From the NCBI RefSeq assembly GCF_022063185.1, contig NZ_CP091913.1, positions 3,163,501-3,227,500 on the forward strand: a stretch of DNA of 64,000 nt. The letters run 5' to 3'. A program made the translations under genes and the position numbers. The stretch's first letter is position 1; each line of letters starts with the position of its first letter. Origin of the DNA: Nostoc sp. UHCC 0870. Its GTDB lineage: Bacteria; Cyanobacteriota; Cyanobacteriia; Cyanobacteriales; Nostocaceae. A model generated the notes under the pieces. It was given only the letters and a program-made list of their open reading frames with translations, was not told where the DNA came from and did not search any database. Of the stretch, positions 1 to 8,765 are shown in pieces.

Positions 1-396
1 AACTAACGTTGCTGCCACTAATAGAAACGCTACAACAGAGGAATGACGATGTAAGGTATGCAGTCGCAATAACCATAAAGGCATGGCTGTGGCAGTAGGG
101 ACTACAGGCACATTGAGAAATTTTGAGTTTGAGCTTCTTGGTTGAGGACTTGACCGACCTGTAGAATGAGATATCTGAGATGATTTTAAATTTTGCCTTC
201 CTGGAGTAACGGGAAGCGATAAATTTTTTGAGGATTGCCGTTGTTTTGTGGTCGGTAATGACGCGGTTGGAGTTACATCGATAGAAGCATTCTGCACTGT
301 TGATTCTAAACGTGCCGATTGACGCTTCCTGCGCCTGGGAGTAGAACCTTGTCTACTTCCCGGTTTAGCAGTATTTGATTTGCGAACAGCAGTCAT
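1..396 (-). CDS. Hypothetical bitopic membrane protein, C-terminus off the window
   Basis: The reading frame starts at an ATG (394-396 on the complement) and runs open to the left edge, so only the first 132 residues are visible. The first 110 or so residues are polar and rich in Ser, Thr, Pro, Arg and Lys (RRRKRQ near residue 25) and look disordered. They end in a basic stretch (HTLHRH) followed by the start of a hydrophobic segment, SSVVAFLLVAATLV. That is the topology of a cytoplasmic N-terminal tail plus one membrane helix, as in FtsL-like division proteins or other bitopic proteins, but no family can be assigned from this fragment. Confidence 0.6.
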   Translation of the reverse strand, partial: MTAVRKSNTAKPGSRQGSTPRRRKRQSARLESTVQNASIDVTPTASLPTTKQRQSSKNLSLPVTPGRQNLKSSQISHSTGRSSPQPRSSNSKFLNVPVVPTATAMPLWLLRLHTLHRHSSVVAFLLVAATLV

Positions 397-810
397 AAAT
401 TTTTGCGATTAGAAATAATGTATTGTAAGCTGATTATTCATTTTTGCTAAGGTTAGGCTCACCCTCTTTGTCACAAATACAAATAACACGTTGATAGATG
501 GGTATTACATCTCAAGTATGGCAACCCCAATCTCCTAGGGCAAGAGTCACCAGAATATTGCTGCATCCTGTTATGCCTATTGCTGACACTATCGATTTTT
601 CTTTTTTGGATGTCAATTCGCATCAACTTAGCTGGCTCTGAAATCTAAGCTACCTAATGAACTCAGACATAAGACCAATCCCAATAAACTTAGTCCAAAG
701 TATAGCTTTTGAATATGTATTGGCAGTGGTTTAAAAAATTAGCAACAAATAGGTTATCGTATTCAACAGGCGAATTTTTTTTATTGCCGCAATTGGTGAA
801 AGAGGAGTTT
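397..810. other. Intergenic region, nothing assigned
   Basis: No convincing gene is visible in this 414-base gap between a minus-strand gene and the small plus-strand lipoprotein gene. A 47-codon frame at 498-641 lacks a ribosome binding site and any recognisable motif. The promoters of both flanking genes must lie here, but none could be pinned down. Confidence 0.5.
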
Positions 811-984
811 ATGAAAACAAAAATCTTTGGTTTTGCATTGATGTTAAGTCTGGCTGGATTTCTAGGAGCTTGTGAAGGTACTCCTGATCCTGCTGCTACC
901 CCTGCTGCTACTACCCCTGGTGAACCAGCTGACACAGGTGCTGCTACCCCTGCACCTGCTACCCCTGCACCTGCTACTCCATAG
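811..984 (+). CDS. Small Pro/Ala/Thr-rich lipoprotein (57 aa)
   Basis: The ATG at 811 is preceded by AAAGAGGAG, a strong ribosome binding site, so it is preferred over the upstream in-frame ATG at 709. The protein has a classical lipoprotein signal peptide with lipobox LGAC, predicting lipidation at Cys21. The mature part is only about 37 residues of TP, PA and AT repeats, which gives a flexible low-complexity tail anchored to a membrane. The function is unknown. Short lipoproteins of this kind are common in cyanobacteria and poorly conserved outside the signal peptide. The antisense frame over the same bases is a by-product of the repetitive codons. Confidence 0.75.
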   Translation: MKTKIFGFALMLSLAGFLGACEGTPDPAATPAATTPGEPADTGAATPAPATPAPATP

Positions 985-1208
985 AAGATAGTTAGTCGAT
1001 CTTCTAAGAAAGTTTTGTAACTAATCCTCATAGCATGGCTTGAGGTAATTAGTTACAAGATCAATCAACTAGCTTCTGCATTTGAGTGTAGCTAATGGAC
1101 AACTTGAAGCTTGCTTCAGATTGTTATTTTTGGTAGAGCAGTAGTTATGGGACACTGGTGATGATATTTACTTTCTCACTTCAGTGTCCAAACAATGGGT
1201 AATTGGGT

Positions 1209-1541
1209 ATGAAAAATTACCAGATTATGAAGCAGATTAAATTTGTCTTTTGGAGCATTAGTAGTAGCCTTGTGGTGTGGTTAAGTAGTCATTTGGGGCT
1301 AGCGGTAATGGCACTACCACCGATAAATGATACACCAGAAGAGATATTACGTACAGAAATTATTATAGATGCGCGATCGCCTATAGATGGTAAACTGCTC
1401 ACACCTGTTGAGTATGCACAACTACAAGAAAAGCTACAAGTTAGCCCACCTCCTAAACTGAGTCAGAATTTACGGCAAACAGTTTTTTTGTTACGGTTAC
1501 GGAAAGTTTTACTTCAAGTTTTCCCGTTTTTAGATTTGTAA
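1209..1541 (+). CDS. Conserved hypothetical exported protein (110 aa)
   Basis: A short protein with a hydrophobic N-terminal segment (about residues 12-32), probably an uncleaved anchor or signal peptide, followed by MALPPIND. A soluble part follows, containing EEILRTEIIIDARSP and LTPVEYAQLQ, and the C-terminus is hydrophobic and basic. The soluble segment has the look of a short protein seen repeatedly in Nostocales, but no function is known. The ATG at 1209 is chosen; a TTG two codons upstream (1203) is possible, and no clear ribosome binding site separates them. Confidence 0.6.
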   Translation: MKNYQIMKQIKFVFWSISSSLVVWLSSHLGLAVMALPPINDTPEEILRTEIIIDARSPIDGKLLTPVEYAQLQEKLQVSPPPKLSQNLRQTVFLLRLRKVLLQVFPFLDL

Positions 1542-1554
1542 GGGTCAAGTTTAA

Positions 1555-1599
1555 ACGCAGAGGGGCGCGGAGGTTCACGCAGAGGGGCGCGGAGGGTTC
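1555..1599. repeat. Two tandem copies of a 22-bp GC-rich repeat
   Basis: The unit ACGCAGAGGGGCGCGGAGG plus TTC occurs twice in direct succession (1555-1576 and 1577-1599, the second with one extra G). It sits between the exported protein gene and the 3' end of the cup gene. It resembles the dispersed Nostoc repeat that reads acgcagag..cgcggag. Confidence 0.7.
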
Positions 1600-1652
1600 A
1601 TTTGAAAGAAATCTCCTCTTCCCCTCATCTGCTGTCACCTGTCACCTATCAC

Positions 1653-2975
1653 CTATCTATAATCTTGACTTTGGATGTCTCGCAGACGGGCGGCGTTACG
1701 CATATTGTATTCTGTGCGGGTAAAGCGGTTGAGTTGGGCTTCAAAAAACTCGCGGTTGGCTTGCAGGTGTTTGGGGTTGGGGTCGTCTAGGGGATATAAT
1801 AAGGCGGTTCGTAATGCTTGAATTACCGCAGAGGTGACATTATACATGGAACGTTGGAAGGTAATACCTAACTGAATGAGGATGTCTTCTTCTCCACGAC
1901 AATATTGTTGGTAATAATCTACAAGATATTGGGGTAAGAAATGCAACATATCTTGCATTAATAATGTCGGTGGAATCCCTGCTGTACCTACGGGAAATAC
2001 ATCGGCGTAGAGAATGCCATAATGAAAGTCTTTTTGGTCATCGGGTACTTGACCAGCTTGGGCATTATAGGATTTTGTGCCTCTAAAGGGGGCTGTGCGG
2101 TAAAATACAGCTTCTACGTAGGGTAGTGCGGCTTCGTATAGCCAAGTAAAACCTTTGGATTTGGGGATGATTTCGTAACATTCTCCACGAATATACACAT
2201 GATGATAAATCGGACGACCAGCGATCGCAAATATGCCATTGACTAAAAAGTTCATCGCGTCGGGGACACCTTTAAAGCCGCCTTCATCATAAATATCCGA
2301 CATCTCAAAGAATACCGGGGCCATGACTTCCCAGAATAAACCGAGGTTGGAGTAGTAAGACATCTGGCGACACTGTTCTAAAAACATATCGGGGAACAGC
2401 TTGTACATTCCCAGCATGACTGGGTTGCCTTGAAAGTACGCTTTAATTGCCCTGTCTGCATTGGCTTTGTATTCTTCCGAGTCGAGGTAAGCATCAAATT
2501 GGTTAACTGGGGCATACATCTGACGATGCCACAGCATAGCCCGCATACACGCTTCCGCAAATTCCATATTAATGCGATCGTGTAATAAATGATGCAATAG
2601 CTTTGGCATTTTGACGGTTTCACCCTTTTCCATAAATGCCAATAATTCAGGGTGGGCAGTTGCTTCACCACGCCAAATTCTTAAATCAGCATCATCACCA
2701 GCATAGTGATTATGTCTGTCTAAATATTCTTGGGATATAAAATATTTAAAAAAGGGAAAAGGATTTAAAAATTCTTGTTCAGCAATATAAAGCAAGTCAC
2801 GCCAATAAAAATCCATCGGTACAGCATAAGCTTTATAAATACCGATAATTTGCATCAAATTCTCTGGCGTATCTGGCAACATCGAACCGCCAGCTTCTAG
2901 GCGATGAATGATATCAGCAAATTCGTGCTGGGAAGGAGGTAATTTCGTAACAGGTTTATCTGGAGTTTGTACCAT
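1653..2975 (-). CDS. CO2 hydration protein of the NDH-1 CO2-uptake complex (CupA/CupB, ChpY/ChpX family)
   Basis: Cup proteins sit on the NdhD3/F3 or NdhD4/F4 arm of specialised NDH-1 complexes at the thylakoid and couple electron transport to hydration of CO2 to bicarbonate for carbon concentration. The 440-residue length, the N-terminal block (LPDTPENLMQIIGIYKAYAV, DFYWRDLLYIAEQ) and the central NHYAGDDADLRIWRGEATAH are family signatures as I know them. The gene is third in the order ndhF-ndhD-cup, 100 bases after ndhD. No cupS-like gene follows, which leans toward the constitutive CupB type rather than the low-CO2-induced CupA, but I cannot settle the subtype from the sequence alone. Confidence 0.88.
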   Translation of the reverse strand: MVQTPDKPVTKLPPSQHEFADIIHRLEAGGSMLPDTPENLMQIIGIYKAYAVPMDFYWRDLLYIAEQEFLNPFPFFKYFISQEYLDRHNHYAGDDADLRIWRGEATAHPELLAFMEKGETVKMPKLLHHLLHDRINMEFAEACMRAMLWHRQMYAPVNQFDAYLDSEEYKANADRAIKAYFQGNPVMLGMYKLFPDMFLEQCRQMSYYSNLGLFWEVMAPVFFEMSDIYDEGGFKGVPDAMNFLVNGIFAIAGRPIYHHVYIRGECYEIIPKSKGFTWLYEAALPYVEAVFYRTAPFRGTKSYNAQAGQVPDDQKDFHYGILYADVFPVGTAGIPPTLLMQDMLHFLPQYLVDYYQQYCRGEEDILIQLGITFQRSMYNVTSAVIQALRTALLYPLDDPNPKHLQANREFFEAQLNRFTRTEYNMRNAARLRDIQSQDYR

Positions 2976-3018
2976 TGCAATTTCTTAGATAATAAAATTA
3001 ACCTCTGTGCCTCTGTGC

Positions 3019-3051
3019 CTCTGTGGTGAAAAATTTTTCTTAACCACAGAG
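3019..3051. repeat. Hairpin-forming dispersed repeat between ndhD and cup
   Basis: CTCTGTGGT (3019-3027) and ACCACAGAG (3043-3051) form a perfect 9-bp stem around an AT-rich loop, preceded by the short direct repeats CCTCTGTG. It lies inside an operon, so it may modulate transcript stability rather than terminate. The same sequence type is common in Nostoc intergenic DNA. Confidence 0.6.
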
Positions 3052-3075
3052 ACACAAAGAAAAATCGATTTCTTA

Positions 3076-4575
3076 CTACTTCAAAGCCACTTGAGAGACT
3101 ACGGTTTTTTCAATAGGAGGAATTGTCGCTATCATTGCTGTGGTTGTGTTTTCACTCCAACGCACTAACCAAGTAGGTTGTATACCTAAAAAGATAATCA
3201 GAGATGCCAAAACTAAGGCGGGTATTTTCTCAGCCCATACAACTTTGGGATAATAGGCGAGGTTATCTAACTTGCCAAAGCAGGTACGGTTGAGGAGGAT
3301 GACAAAATACACGGCTGTTAAACCGCTAGATGCTACACATAAAAGTGTCGGCAGTGGAAAGACCGAGAAACTGCCCTGAAAAACGATAAATTCCGCGATA
3401 AATCCTGTTAAACCGGGAATCCCGGCACTCGCCATCCCACTGAGAACTAGTAACGCACTAATTAAGGGTAAACCGCGAATAGGACTCATTAAACCATTGA
3501 GTTTGTCTAACTCCCGTGTGCCTACTTTCGCTTCTACAATCCCTACTAGGTGGAATAGAATTGCCAGAATCAAACCGTGGCTGAACATTTGGGAGACAGC
3601 ACCAACTAGTGCTAAAGCGGTGCTAGAGGCACTAGCCAGCAATACATAGCCCATGTGACCAATAGAGCTGTATGCTACCATGCGCTTGATATCTTTTTGC
3701 GCGATCGCAATTACTGCCCCATAAATTGCACTAATTGCCCCCCAAATGGCTAAGGTTGGGGCTACAGCACTCCAAGCTTCGGGAAACATTCCCATCCCAA
3801 ACCGCAATAGTCCATAAGTTCCCAACTTCGCTAACACTCCACCTAACAAAATAGCAATGGGTGCGGAAGCTTCTACATAAGCATCGGGTAGCCAAGTATG
3901 GAAGGGAACAAGGGGAATTTTGATGCCAAACCCTAAGATAATTCCGACTAAGAGGATGAATTGCAACCCGGCGGAGAGAGTTTGTGTAGATACGGCATCA
4001 AAAGCAAAGCTGGTAGAACCAGTTAAAAAGACCATCCCTAAGAAAGTCGCCAGAATTAAAGCACCGGAAACAGCCGTGTAAATTAAGAATTTGATGCCAG
4101 CATAAGCCCGTTTTTCTCCTCCCCAAATAGAAATTAGTAAATAAAACGGGATTAATTCTAGTTCATAAAACAGGAAGAATAGCAGTAAATTTTCTGCTAA
4201 GAATGCTCCCGCCACACCACCACTAATTAATAAAATTAGGGAGTAAAAAAGTCTGGGGCGGTGAGTTTCTTTATCACTGCTATAAATCGCAATCCAGGTG
4301 AGTAGGCTATTGAGTACCAACATCAAAATTGATAAGCCATCAACCCCTAGTTGATAACTCAAACCCAAGGTTTCATTCCAAGGTAAATATTCTCGAAACT
4401 GCATCCCTGGATTGCTGATATCAAATTTCAGCAAAATAAACAAGTTCCAGAGTAAAACTATGCCGGCAATAGTTAAAGATACTAATCTCACCCGACTAGC
4501 TGGAACGACTTTACCAGGTAAAAACCCGATAATTATAGCACTTAAAATTGGTATCCAAATTAGAACACTTAGCAT
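3076..4575 (-). CDS. ndhD: NDH-1 subunit 4 (NdhD3/NdhD4 type)
   Basis: A 499-residue polytopic membrane protein of the Mrp-antiporter-like family that forms a distal proton-pumping module of cyanobacterial NDH-1. Many hydrophobic helices are visible, with the conserved charged motifs FLFYELELIPFYLL (helix 5 Glu) and PLVPFHTWLPDAYVEA, and IAQKDIKRMVAYSSIGHMGY in the discontinuous helix region. It lies directly downstream of an ndhF paralog and upstream of a cup gene, a grouping known only for CO2-uptake NDH-1 variants. The call is therefore NdhD3 or NdhD4 rather than the respiratory NdhD1/D2. Confidence 0.9.
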   Translation of the reverse strand: MLSVLIWIPILSAIIIGFLPGKVVPASRVRLVSLTIAGIVLLWNLFILLKFDISNPGMQFREYLPWNETLGLSYQLGVDGLSILMLVLNSLLTWIAIYSSDKETHRPRLFYSLILLISGGVAGAFLAENLLLFFLFYELELIPFYLLISIWGGEKRAYAGIKFLIYTAVSGALILATFLGMVFLTGSTSFAFDAVSTQTLSAGLQFILLVGIILGFGIKIPLVPFHTWLPDAYVEASAPIAILLGGVLAKLGTYGLLRFGMGMFPEAWSAVAPTLAIWGAISAIYGAVIAIAQKDIKRMVAYSSIGHMGYVLLASASSTALALVGAVSQMFSHGLILAILFHLVGIVEAKVGTRELDKLNGLMSPIRGLPLISALLVLSGMASAGIPGLTGFIAEFIVFQGSFSVFPLPTLLCVASSGLTAVYFVILLNRTCFGKLDNLAYYPKVVWAEKIPALVLASLIIFLGIQPTWLVRWSENTTTAMIATIPPIEKTVVSQVALK

Positions 4576-4689
4576 ATAGCAGTCCGCTTTGATTTTGGAA
4601 ATTACTTGCTTAGGAGGGAATTAGGGGACAGGTGACAGGGGAAAAGAAAGCAGGGGAAGCAGGGGGAGAAAAATACAATGCCTACCTAT

Positions 4690-4755
4690 TCAGCACTCAC
4701 TACTCACTACTCACTACTCAGCACTCAGCACTCAGCACTCAAGAACTCAGCACTA
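4690..4755. repeat. Heptameric repeat array (CACTACT / CAGCACT) in the ndhF-ndhD gap
   Basis: Successive degenerate seven-base units CACTACT and CAGCACT fill this stretch and run up to the ndhF stop codon. This is a short tandemly repeated repetitive (STRR) sequence of the kind known from Anabaena. It makes up roughly a third of the 180-base gap between two co-transcribed genes. Confidence 0.85.
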
Positions 4756-6615
4756 TTAAAAAATCAGACTTAAAAACTGTACTCCCCAGAATGGCCAAGT
4801 TACCCATGCGCCTAAAACACCTACACCTAAAAGCACTGTCAAGGCATAAAATTGAGTTTGTCCATTGGTGCTGTACTTGAGACTTTCACCACCTAAAAGT
4901 GAAAACAAACCAACTAAGTTAACAATGCCATCAACTACAAAACGGTCAACCATATCAGCAAATTTGGAAAGTTGGGCAACGCTGAAAATGATTGTCATCC
5001 GATAGAGTTTAGGTGTGTAAAAATCGTAAGCAAACAAGTCTTGTAAAGGTTTCCAAGGGAGGCGGACTGGCTTGGGAATATTGCCTAAATAAATGACTGC
5101 GCTAATACTGCAACCGAAAATACTTGACCAAATTAGTAATAGTGCAACGTCTTTGTTGAGTTCTGCCCAACTGGGTAGTAGTGATAAACTTTGTAACACC
5201 AAAGGCAGATGGAGAACAAAACCCAATAAAATCATCATGGGTAATATCATCGGCCAGTGAACTTCAGGCGATCGCTCACTCATTTGTTTGACTTTACCAC
5301 CGAAAATTAAGCCGAATTCTCTGGTTAAACTGACGGCTGTTAAGGCGTTAACTGTAATCACAATTCCCACTAACCAAGGGTAATTTCCCCAAAGACCATC
5401 AGCTAGTTTTAATAAAGCCCAAAAGCTACCCAAAGGGGGAAACCCAATTAGCCCCAAAGTTCCCACAATAAAGGCTAAACCAGAAATGGGGCGACGTGAC
5501 CATAAGCCACCCAGTTGCGTAACATCTTGGGTGATGTTATTCCAAACAATTCCGCCGGTACTCATGACTAAGAGTGCAGAGGATAAAGCGTGGGTGAGTA
5601 CCAAAAGTAATGCTGCATCGTCTTGCTGTGCGCCTACGGCAATGAACACTAAGCCCATGTAAGCACTAACAGAATAAGATAAACAGCGTTTCAGGTCAAT
5701 TTGCGCGATCGCAATTAAGGAAGCACCAATGGCTGTAACTGCACCAATGGCAATAATAAACGCCGAAACTACAGGCGAAAGTGTTAATACAGGTTGGAGT
5801 TTAATTAGTACCCACGCACCACTAGCAACTACTACCGAATTTCTTAAAATTGTACTGGGGACAGGGCCTTCCATCGCCTCATCTAACCACAGATGCAAAG
5901 GAAACTGAGCGCACTTACCCATCGGCCCAGCAACTAAGGCTAAACCTACCCATGTCATTACAGTCGGGTCAACTTTAGCTGTAGCAGCCCATTCCGCTAA
6001 GTCTGTATAATTCCAAGTCCCTGATAGATTCCACAGTCCCAAGACTCCCATCAGCAAGAATAAGTCTCCCACCCGCTTGGTTAAGAAAGCATCTCTTGCG
6101 CCGGTGACTACCAAGGGTTGACTAAACCATAAGCCTACTAATAGGTATGTTCCTAAAGTCAGGACTTCCAAAATTACATAGCTAAAAAATAGATTATTGC
6201 ATAAAGCTAAAGCACATAATCCCGCTTCAAATAATCCCAATAAAGAATAGAAGCGTCCCCAACCCCAGTCCATTTCCATGTAACCAATCGCAAAAATTTG
6301 TGCAAGCAAATTTAAGCTAGTAATTACCACCATTGCACCCACACTTACCGAAGAAATTTCTAAGGCGATAGTGAGGTTTAAACCTGCGGTTGATAGCCAA
6401 GGTATAAATACTTCTTGGGGTGGTTGATTCCAGGTTGTTTGTAAAGCTAGGACGCTATGAACCAACGCCAAAAATGTCATGATTAAATTTACATAACCTG
6501 CTGGCCTTGGCCCCATTCTGCGAATGACTCCCGGCGACCAAGGAATCGCCAACATTCCACCTATTAAGGCATAGCACGGAACTAGCCAAACAGTCTCTAG
6601 TAGAAACTGAGCCAT
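4756..6615 (-). CDS. ndhF: NDH-1 subunit 5 (NdhF3/NdhF4 type)
   Basis: A 619-residue polytopic protein with the NuoL/NdhF core: SYVILEVLTLGTYLLVGLW (helix 5 Glu), GKCAQFPLHLWLDEAMEGP and IDLKRCLSYSVSAYMGLVF. The C-terminal extension includes KLYRMTIIF, corresponding to the lateral helix region. NdhF1 proteins are usually some 40 residues longer, and the shorter length fits the NdhF3/F4 branch. First gene of the ndhF-ndhD-cup operon. The usual start is the ATG at 6613-6615. The last few residues and the stop adjoin a heptamer repeat array. Confidence 0.9.
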   Translation of the reverse strand: MAQFLLETVWLVPCYALIGGMLAIPWSPGVIRRMGPRPAGYVNLIMTFLALVHSVLALQTTWNQPPQEVFIPWLSTAGLNLTIALEISSVSVGAMVVITSLNLLAQIFAIGYMEMDWGWGRFYSLLGLFEAGLCALALCNNLFFSYVILEVLTLGTYLLVGLWFSQPLVVTGARDAFLTKRVGDLFLLMGVLGLWNLSGTWNYTDLAEWAATAKVDPTVMTWVGLALVAGPMGKCAQFPLHLWLDEAMEGPVPSTILRNSVVVASGAWVLIKLQPVLTLSPVVSAFIIAIGAVTAIGASLIAIAQIDLKRCLSYSVSAYMGLVFIAVGAQQDDAALLLVLTHALSSALLVMSTGGIVWNNITQDVTQLGGLWSRRPISGLAFIVGTLGLIGFPPLGSFWALLKLADGLWGNYPWLVGIVITVNALTAVSLTREFGLIFGGKVKQMSERSPEVHWPMILPMMILLGFVLHLPLVLQSLSLLPSWAELNKDVALLLIWSSIFGCSISAVIYLGNIPKPVRLPWKPLQDLFAYDFYTPKLYRMTIIFSVAQLSKFADMVDRFVVDGIVNLVGLFSLLGGESLKYSTNGQTQFYALTVLLGVGVLGAWVTWPFWGVQFLSLIF

Positions 6616-6945
6616 GAAATTAACCTCTGGATTTACAGCAGAAATTAACCAAACTGGGGCAAATTTAACCTTGCTCCCAGTCAGCTAATTATTGTAGATA
6701 AGGGAATTTATTTTTGCTTAATATTATTTTCAGCTTACCGTTATATTTACCAAAAAGGAATTATTTAACAAAATAAATCTACGATGTCTACTCTAATTAA
6801 TTCTTATATAATCAATTTTCTGATTTTAATCATAGACTCTATTCTATAGGTTAACTTACGGCTAACCCATAGGAATCATCGACTTTTATCTATGGATATA
6901 AAGATTAATATAGAGACGCAGCGAATAGCGTCTCTAGGTTAGCAA
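6616..6945. other. AT-rich intergenic region between ndhF and a small membrane protein gene
   Basis: Both flanking genes are on the minus strand, so this gap holds the ndhF operon promoter. I looked for the LysR-type CcmR/NdhR half-sites TCAATG-N10-ATCAAT and did not find a good match. Inverted repeats AGAGACGC (6912-6919) and GCGTCTCT (6928-6935) form a perfect 8-bp hairpin just past the stop codon of the small gene at 6946. Confidence 0.5.
6912..6935. terminator. Hairpin 3' of the 57-residue protein gene
   Basis: Perfect 8-bp stem AGAGACGC / GCGTCTCT with an 8-base loop, 11 bases beyond the stop of the minus-strand small gene. On that strand it is followed by an AT-rich TATATTAAT rather than a clean T tract. 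It may be a terminator or a copy of a small dispersed palindromic repeat. Confidence 0.4.
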
Positions 6946-7119
6946 CTAAAAAACAGAGGTAATTACCAAAGCCATAACTGTTGATAATTGCTGAAATTCG
7001 CTGATGGGGGCGGGCTGCATATCACGATAGTCTAATATTTGCACAACAATGAGATAGGCGATCGCTAACAGAACAGAAATTGCCCCCGTGATAATTGCTA
7101 CAATTTTAGAGCGATTCAT
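6946..7119 (-). CDS. Small single-helix membrane protein (57 aa)
   Basis: A short frame starting at the ATG complementary to 7117-7119, with AGGA eight bases upstream as ribosome binding site. It begins MNRSKIVAII and continues with TGAISVLLAIAYLIVVQILD, one long membrane helix spanning about residues 5-29, then a polar stretch YRDMQPAPISEFQQ and a second weakly hydrophobic end (MALVITSVF). The HIP1 octamer GCGATCGC lies within the codons. No family was recognised. Its coding-like composition, ribosome binding site and following hairpin support a real gene. Confidence 0.6.
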   Translation of the reverse strand: MNRSKIVAIITGAISVLLAIAYLIVVQILDYRDMQPAPISEFQQLSTVMALVITSVF

Positions 7120-7251
7120 GAGTATTTCCTACAATGCAGATGATGGGAGTGTACCTATATCTACATTGCCACAGCCGATGCCAAAAATTAATCTTTAACC
7201 TAACCGCGATCGCGTCTAGCAGGTAAAATATTATTTGAGGTGCAATCAATA

Positions 7252-8250
7252 TCACGTTGAGGATGTCATCCCAAATTTTTCTTTTGGATACGCAAAGCTA
7301 GAATTTACAAGCTTTTTGACCAACAAGACACTACAGGCAATGCGTTCAGTTTGCCGAAAGCCTATAATATCTTGCATCAGCCGATAGACTGTTCTCTTAC
7401 TGTTAGCTTTAAACTCTGGAAATATTACCAAAGCTTTTTCTAAGAACATTAAATATTGGACATAATCCAAAAATAAAGCTTCTCTAGCCAGTTCAAAATA
7501 TGATTTGGCTAAAGCCTGGCGGTACTTTATTAAAAGTTGCTTCCTTTGCAATAGTTCCTGTTCTACTTTCTGTAATACTAGATGGTGGCTTTTTAACCAC
7601 CGACTTTTAGAAGCAGTAGAAACTGTCACAGAACCATATTTTCTGTAAATAGCATAACAGCCTGGTTGGTACACAACTTTACCTCCATTCATCACCACGG
7701 ATAGAAAAAAAGCTCTATCCTGGGCGGCGGGTAAATTTTCATCCCATCCCCGACTATTTTCTACTGCACTTCTCTTATACATTAAAGCCGCCAAAGCCAC
7801 CCACCAATTTGCTAGTAAAGCCGCTAAAATGTCTGTTTTCGCTTCAGCTATTTCTATTTTATCCAAGACACTAGAACCATCAAGTAAATGATGCTGATGT
7901 CTCCAGTCACTATAAACAACATCTGCGCCTGTAGCTTCTAACAGACTGACCTGTTTTTCTATCTTTTCAGGTAAAATATAATCATCTGCATCTAAATATT
8001 GAATATATTTTCCCTGAGATAAATCAAAGCCTCGATTGCGAGCGTAATTACCGCCTTGATGTAAATAACTACGCCAAATAATTTTATCACCGTAGCTTTT
8101 GATAATTTCCAAAGAGTTATCTGTAGAACCGTCATCAATGACAATGATTTCCAAATGAGAATAGGTTTGTTGTAAGCAGCTATCAATCGCTTCAGATAAC
8201 CACTTCTCAGCATTAAAACAGGGTATGATTACTGAAACTAATTGGGACAT
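7252..8250 (-). CDS. Family 2 glycosyltransferase (332 aa)
   Basis: GT-A fold glycosyltransferase. The N-terminal VSVIIPCFNAEKWL begins the nucleotide-sugar binding fold, IIVIDDGSTDNS carries the first conserved Asp pair, and YLDADDYILPEKI (about residue 88) is the DXD-type metal site. WDENLPAAQDRAFFL supplies the typical acidic ED/QD catalytic region near residue 175. The remaining 120 residues are less conserved and end without membrane helices, so it is probably a soluble enzyme acting on polysaccharide or glycolipid at the cytoplasmic face. Acceptor and sugar are unknown. It stands alone between two unrelated genes. Confidence 0.85.
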   Translation of the reverse strand: MSQLVSVIIPCFNAEKWLSEAIDSCLQQTYSHLEIIVIDDGSTDNSLEIIKSYGDKIIWRSYLHQGGNYARNRGFDLSQGKYIQYLDADDYILPEKIEKQVSLLEATGADVVYSDWRHQHHLLDGSSVLDKIEIAEAKTDILAALLANWWVALAALMYKRSAVENSRGWDENLPAAQDRAFFLSVVMNGGKVVYQPGCYAIYRKYGSVTVSTASKSRWLKSHHLVLQKVEQELLQRKQLLIKYRQALAKSYFELAREALFLDYVQYLMFLEKALVIFPEFKANSKRTVYRLMQDIIGFRQTERIACSVLLVKKLVNSSFAYPKEKFGMTSST

Positions 8251-8765
8251 AATATAGATTCTCTTATTTTTATCTCAAATATAGAAATCCGATTTGATTT
8301 ATGAAACAATCTAAGTAGAAGTAGTAGAAGTAGAAGTAGGGTGTGTTAGGCGTAAGCATTAACGCATCGAAGGCGTTGGGGAAGGTGCGTTAAGCCTGCA
8401 CATTTTCTCTCTTATAAATCAACACGAGTTGAGTATATAATAAAAATATTTATTATTCAATTAAAAAAATAATATTCTTACTAAAGACAGATTTTAATAT
8501 TAATTTTCTGCTAACTCTCGATCAGTAATGTATGGGATAAAAGCCTACAAGTATCAATATTTTTATTTGGGCTGTAAGAAATATTTAATGTCTTATTTAC
8601 TAGAGGAATTTTGTTCATCACAAACAGAAACACAATGATATGTAATTAATAAAATAGCCATCATTTACACAATTAGCAAAAATCGAATTGAAATTATGTA
8701 TATAATAAACTTAAGTTAAATTAAAAATACTTTTAATACTAGGAACTCTGCTAGAGTTAACTGTT
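8251..8765. other. Divergent intergenic region with a dispersed repeat
   Basis: This 515-base gap separates a minus-strand glycosyltransferase from plus-strand cruP. At about 8315-8400 it carries GTAGAAGTA direct repeats and then a segment starting GTAGGGTGTGTTAGGCG, with the self-complementary pieces AGGCGTAAGC and GCGTTAAGCC. That resembles the GTAGGGTGCGTCAG repeat seen at 11955. The rest is AT-rich, and no gene was found. Confidence 0.5.

Noticed and set aside
498..641. 47-codon plus-strand frame
   Set aside because: No Shine-Dalgarno, biased composition and no conserved motif; treated as noise.
690..1031. 113-codon antisense frame over the small lipoprotein gene
   Set aside because: Gly/Ala/Val-rich mirror of the Pro/Ala/Thr codons; the plus strand has a lipobox and ribosome binding site.
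4632..4880. 82-codon plus-strand frame over the ndhF end
   Set aside because: Mostly translated heptamer repeats plus antisense of ndhF.
6616..7000. NdhR/CcmR site upstream of ndhF
   Set aside because: No TCAATG-N10-ATCAAT pair on either strand; the nearest AT-rich ATCAAT stretch lacks a partner.
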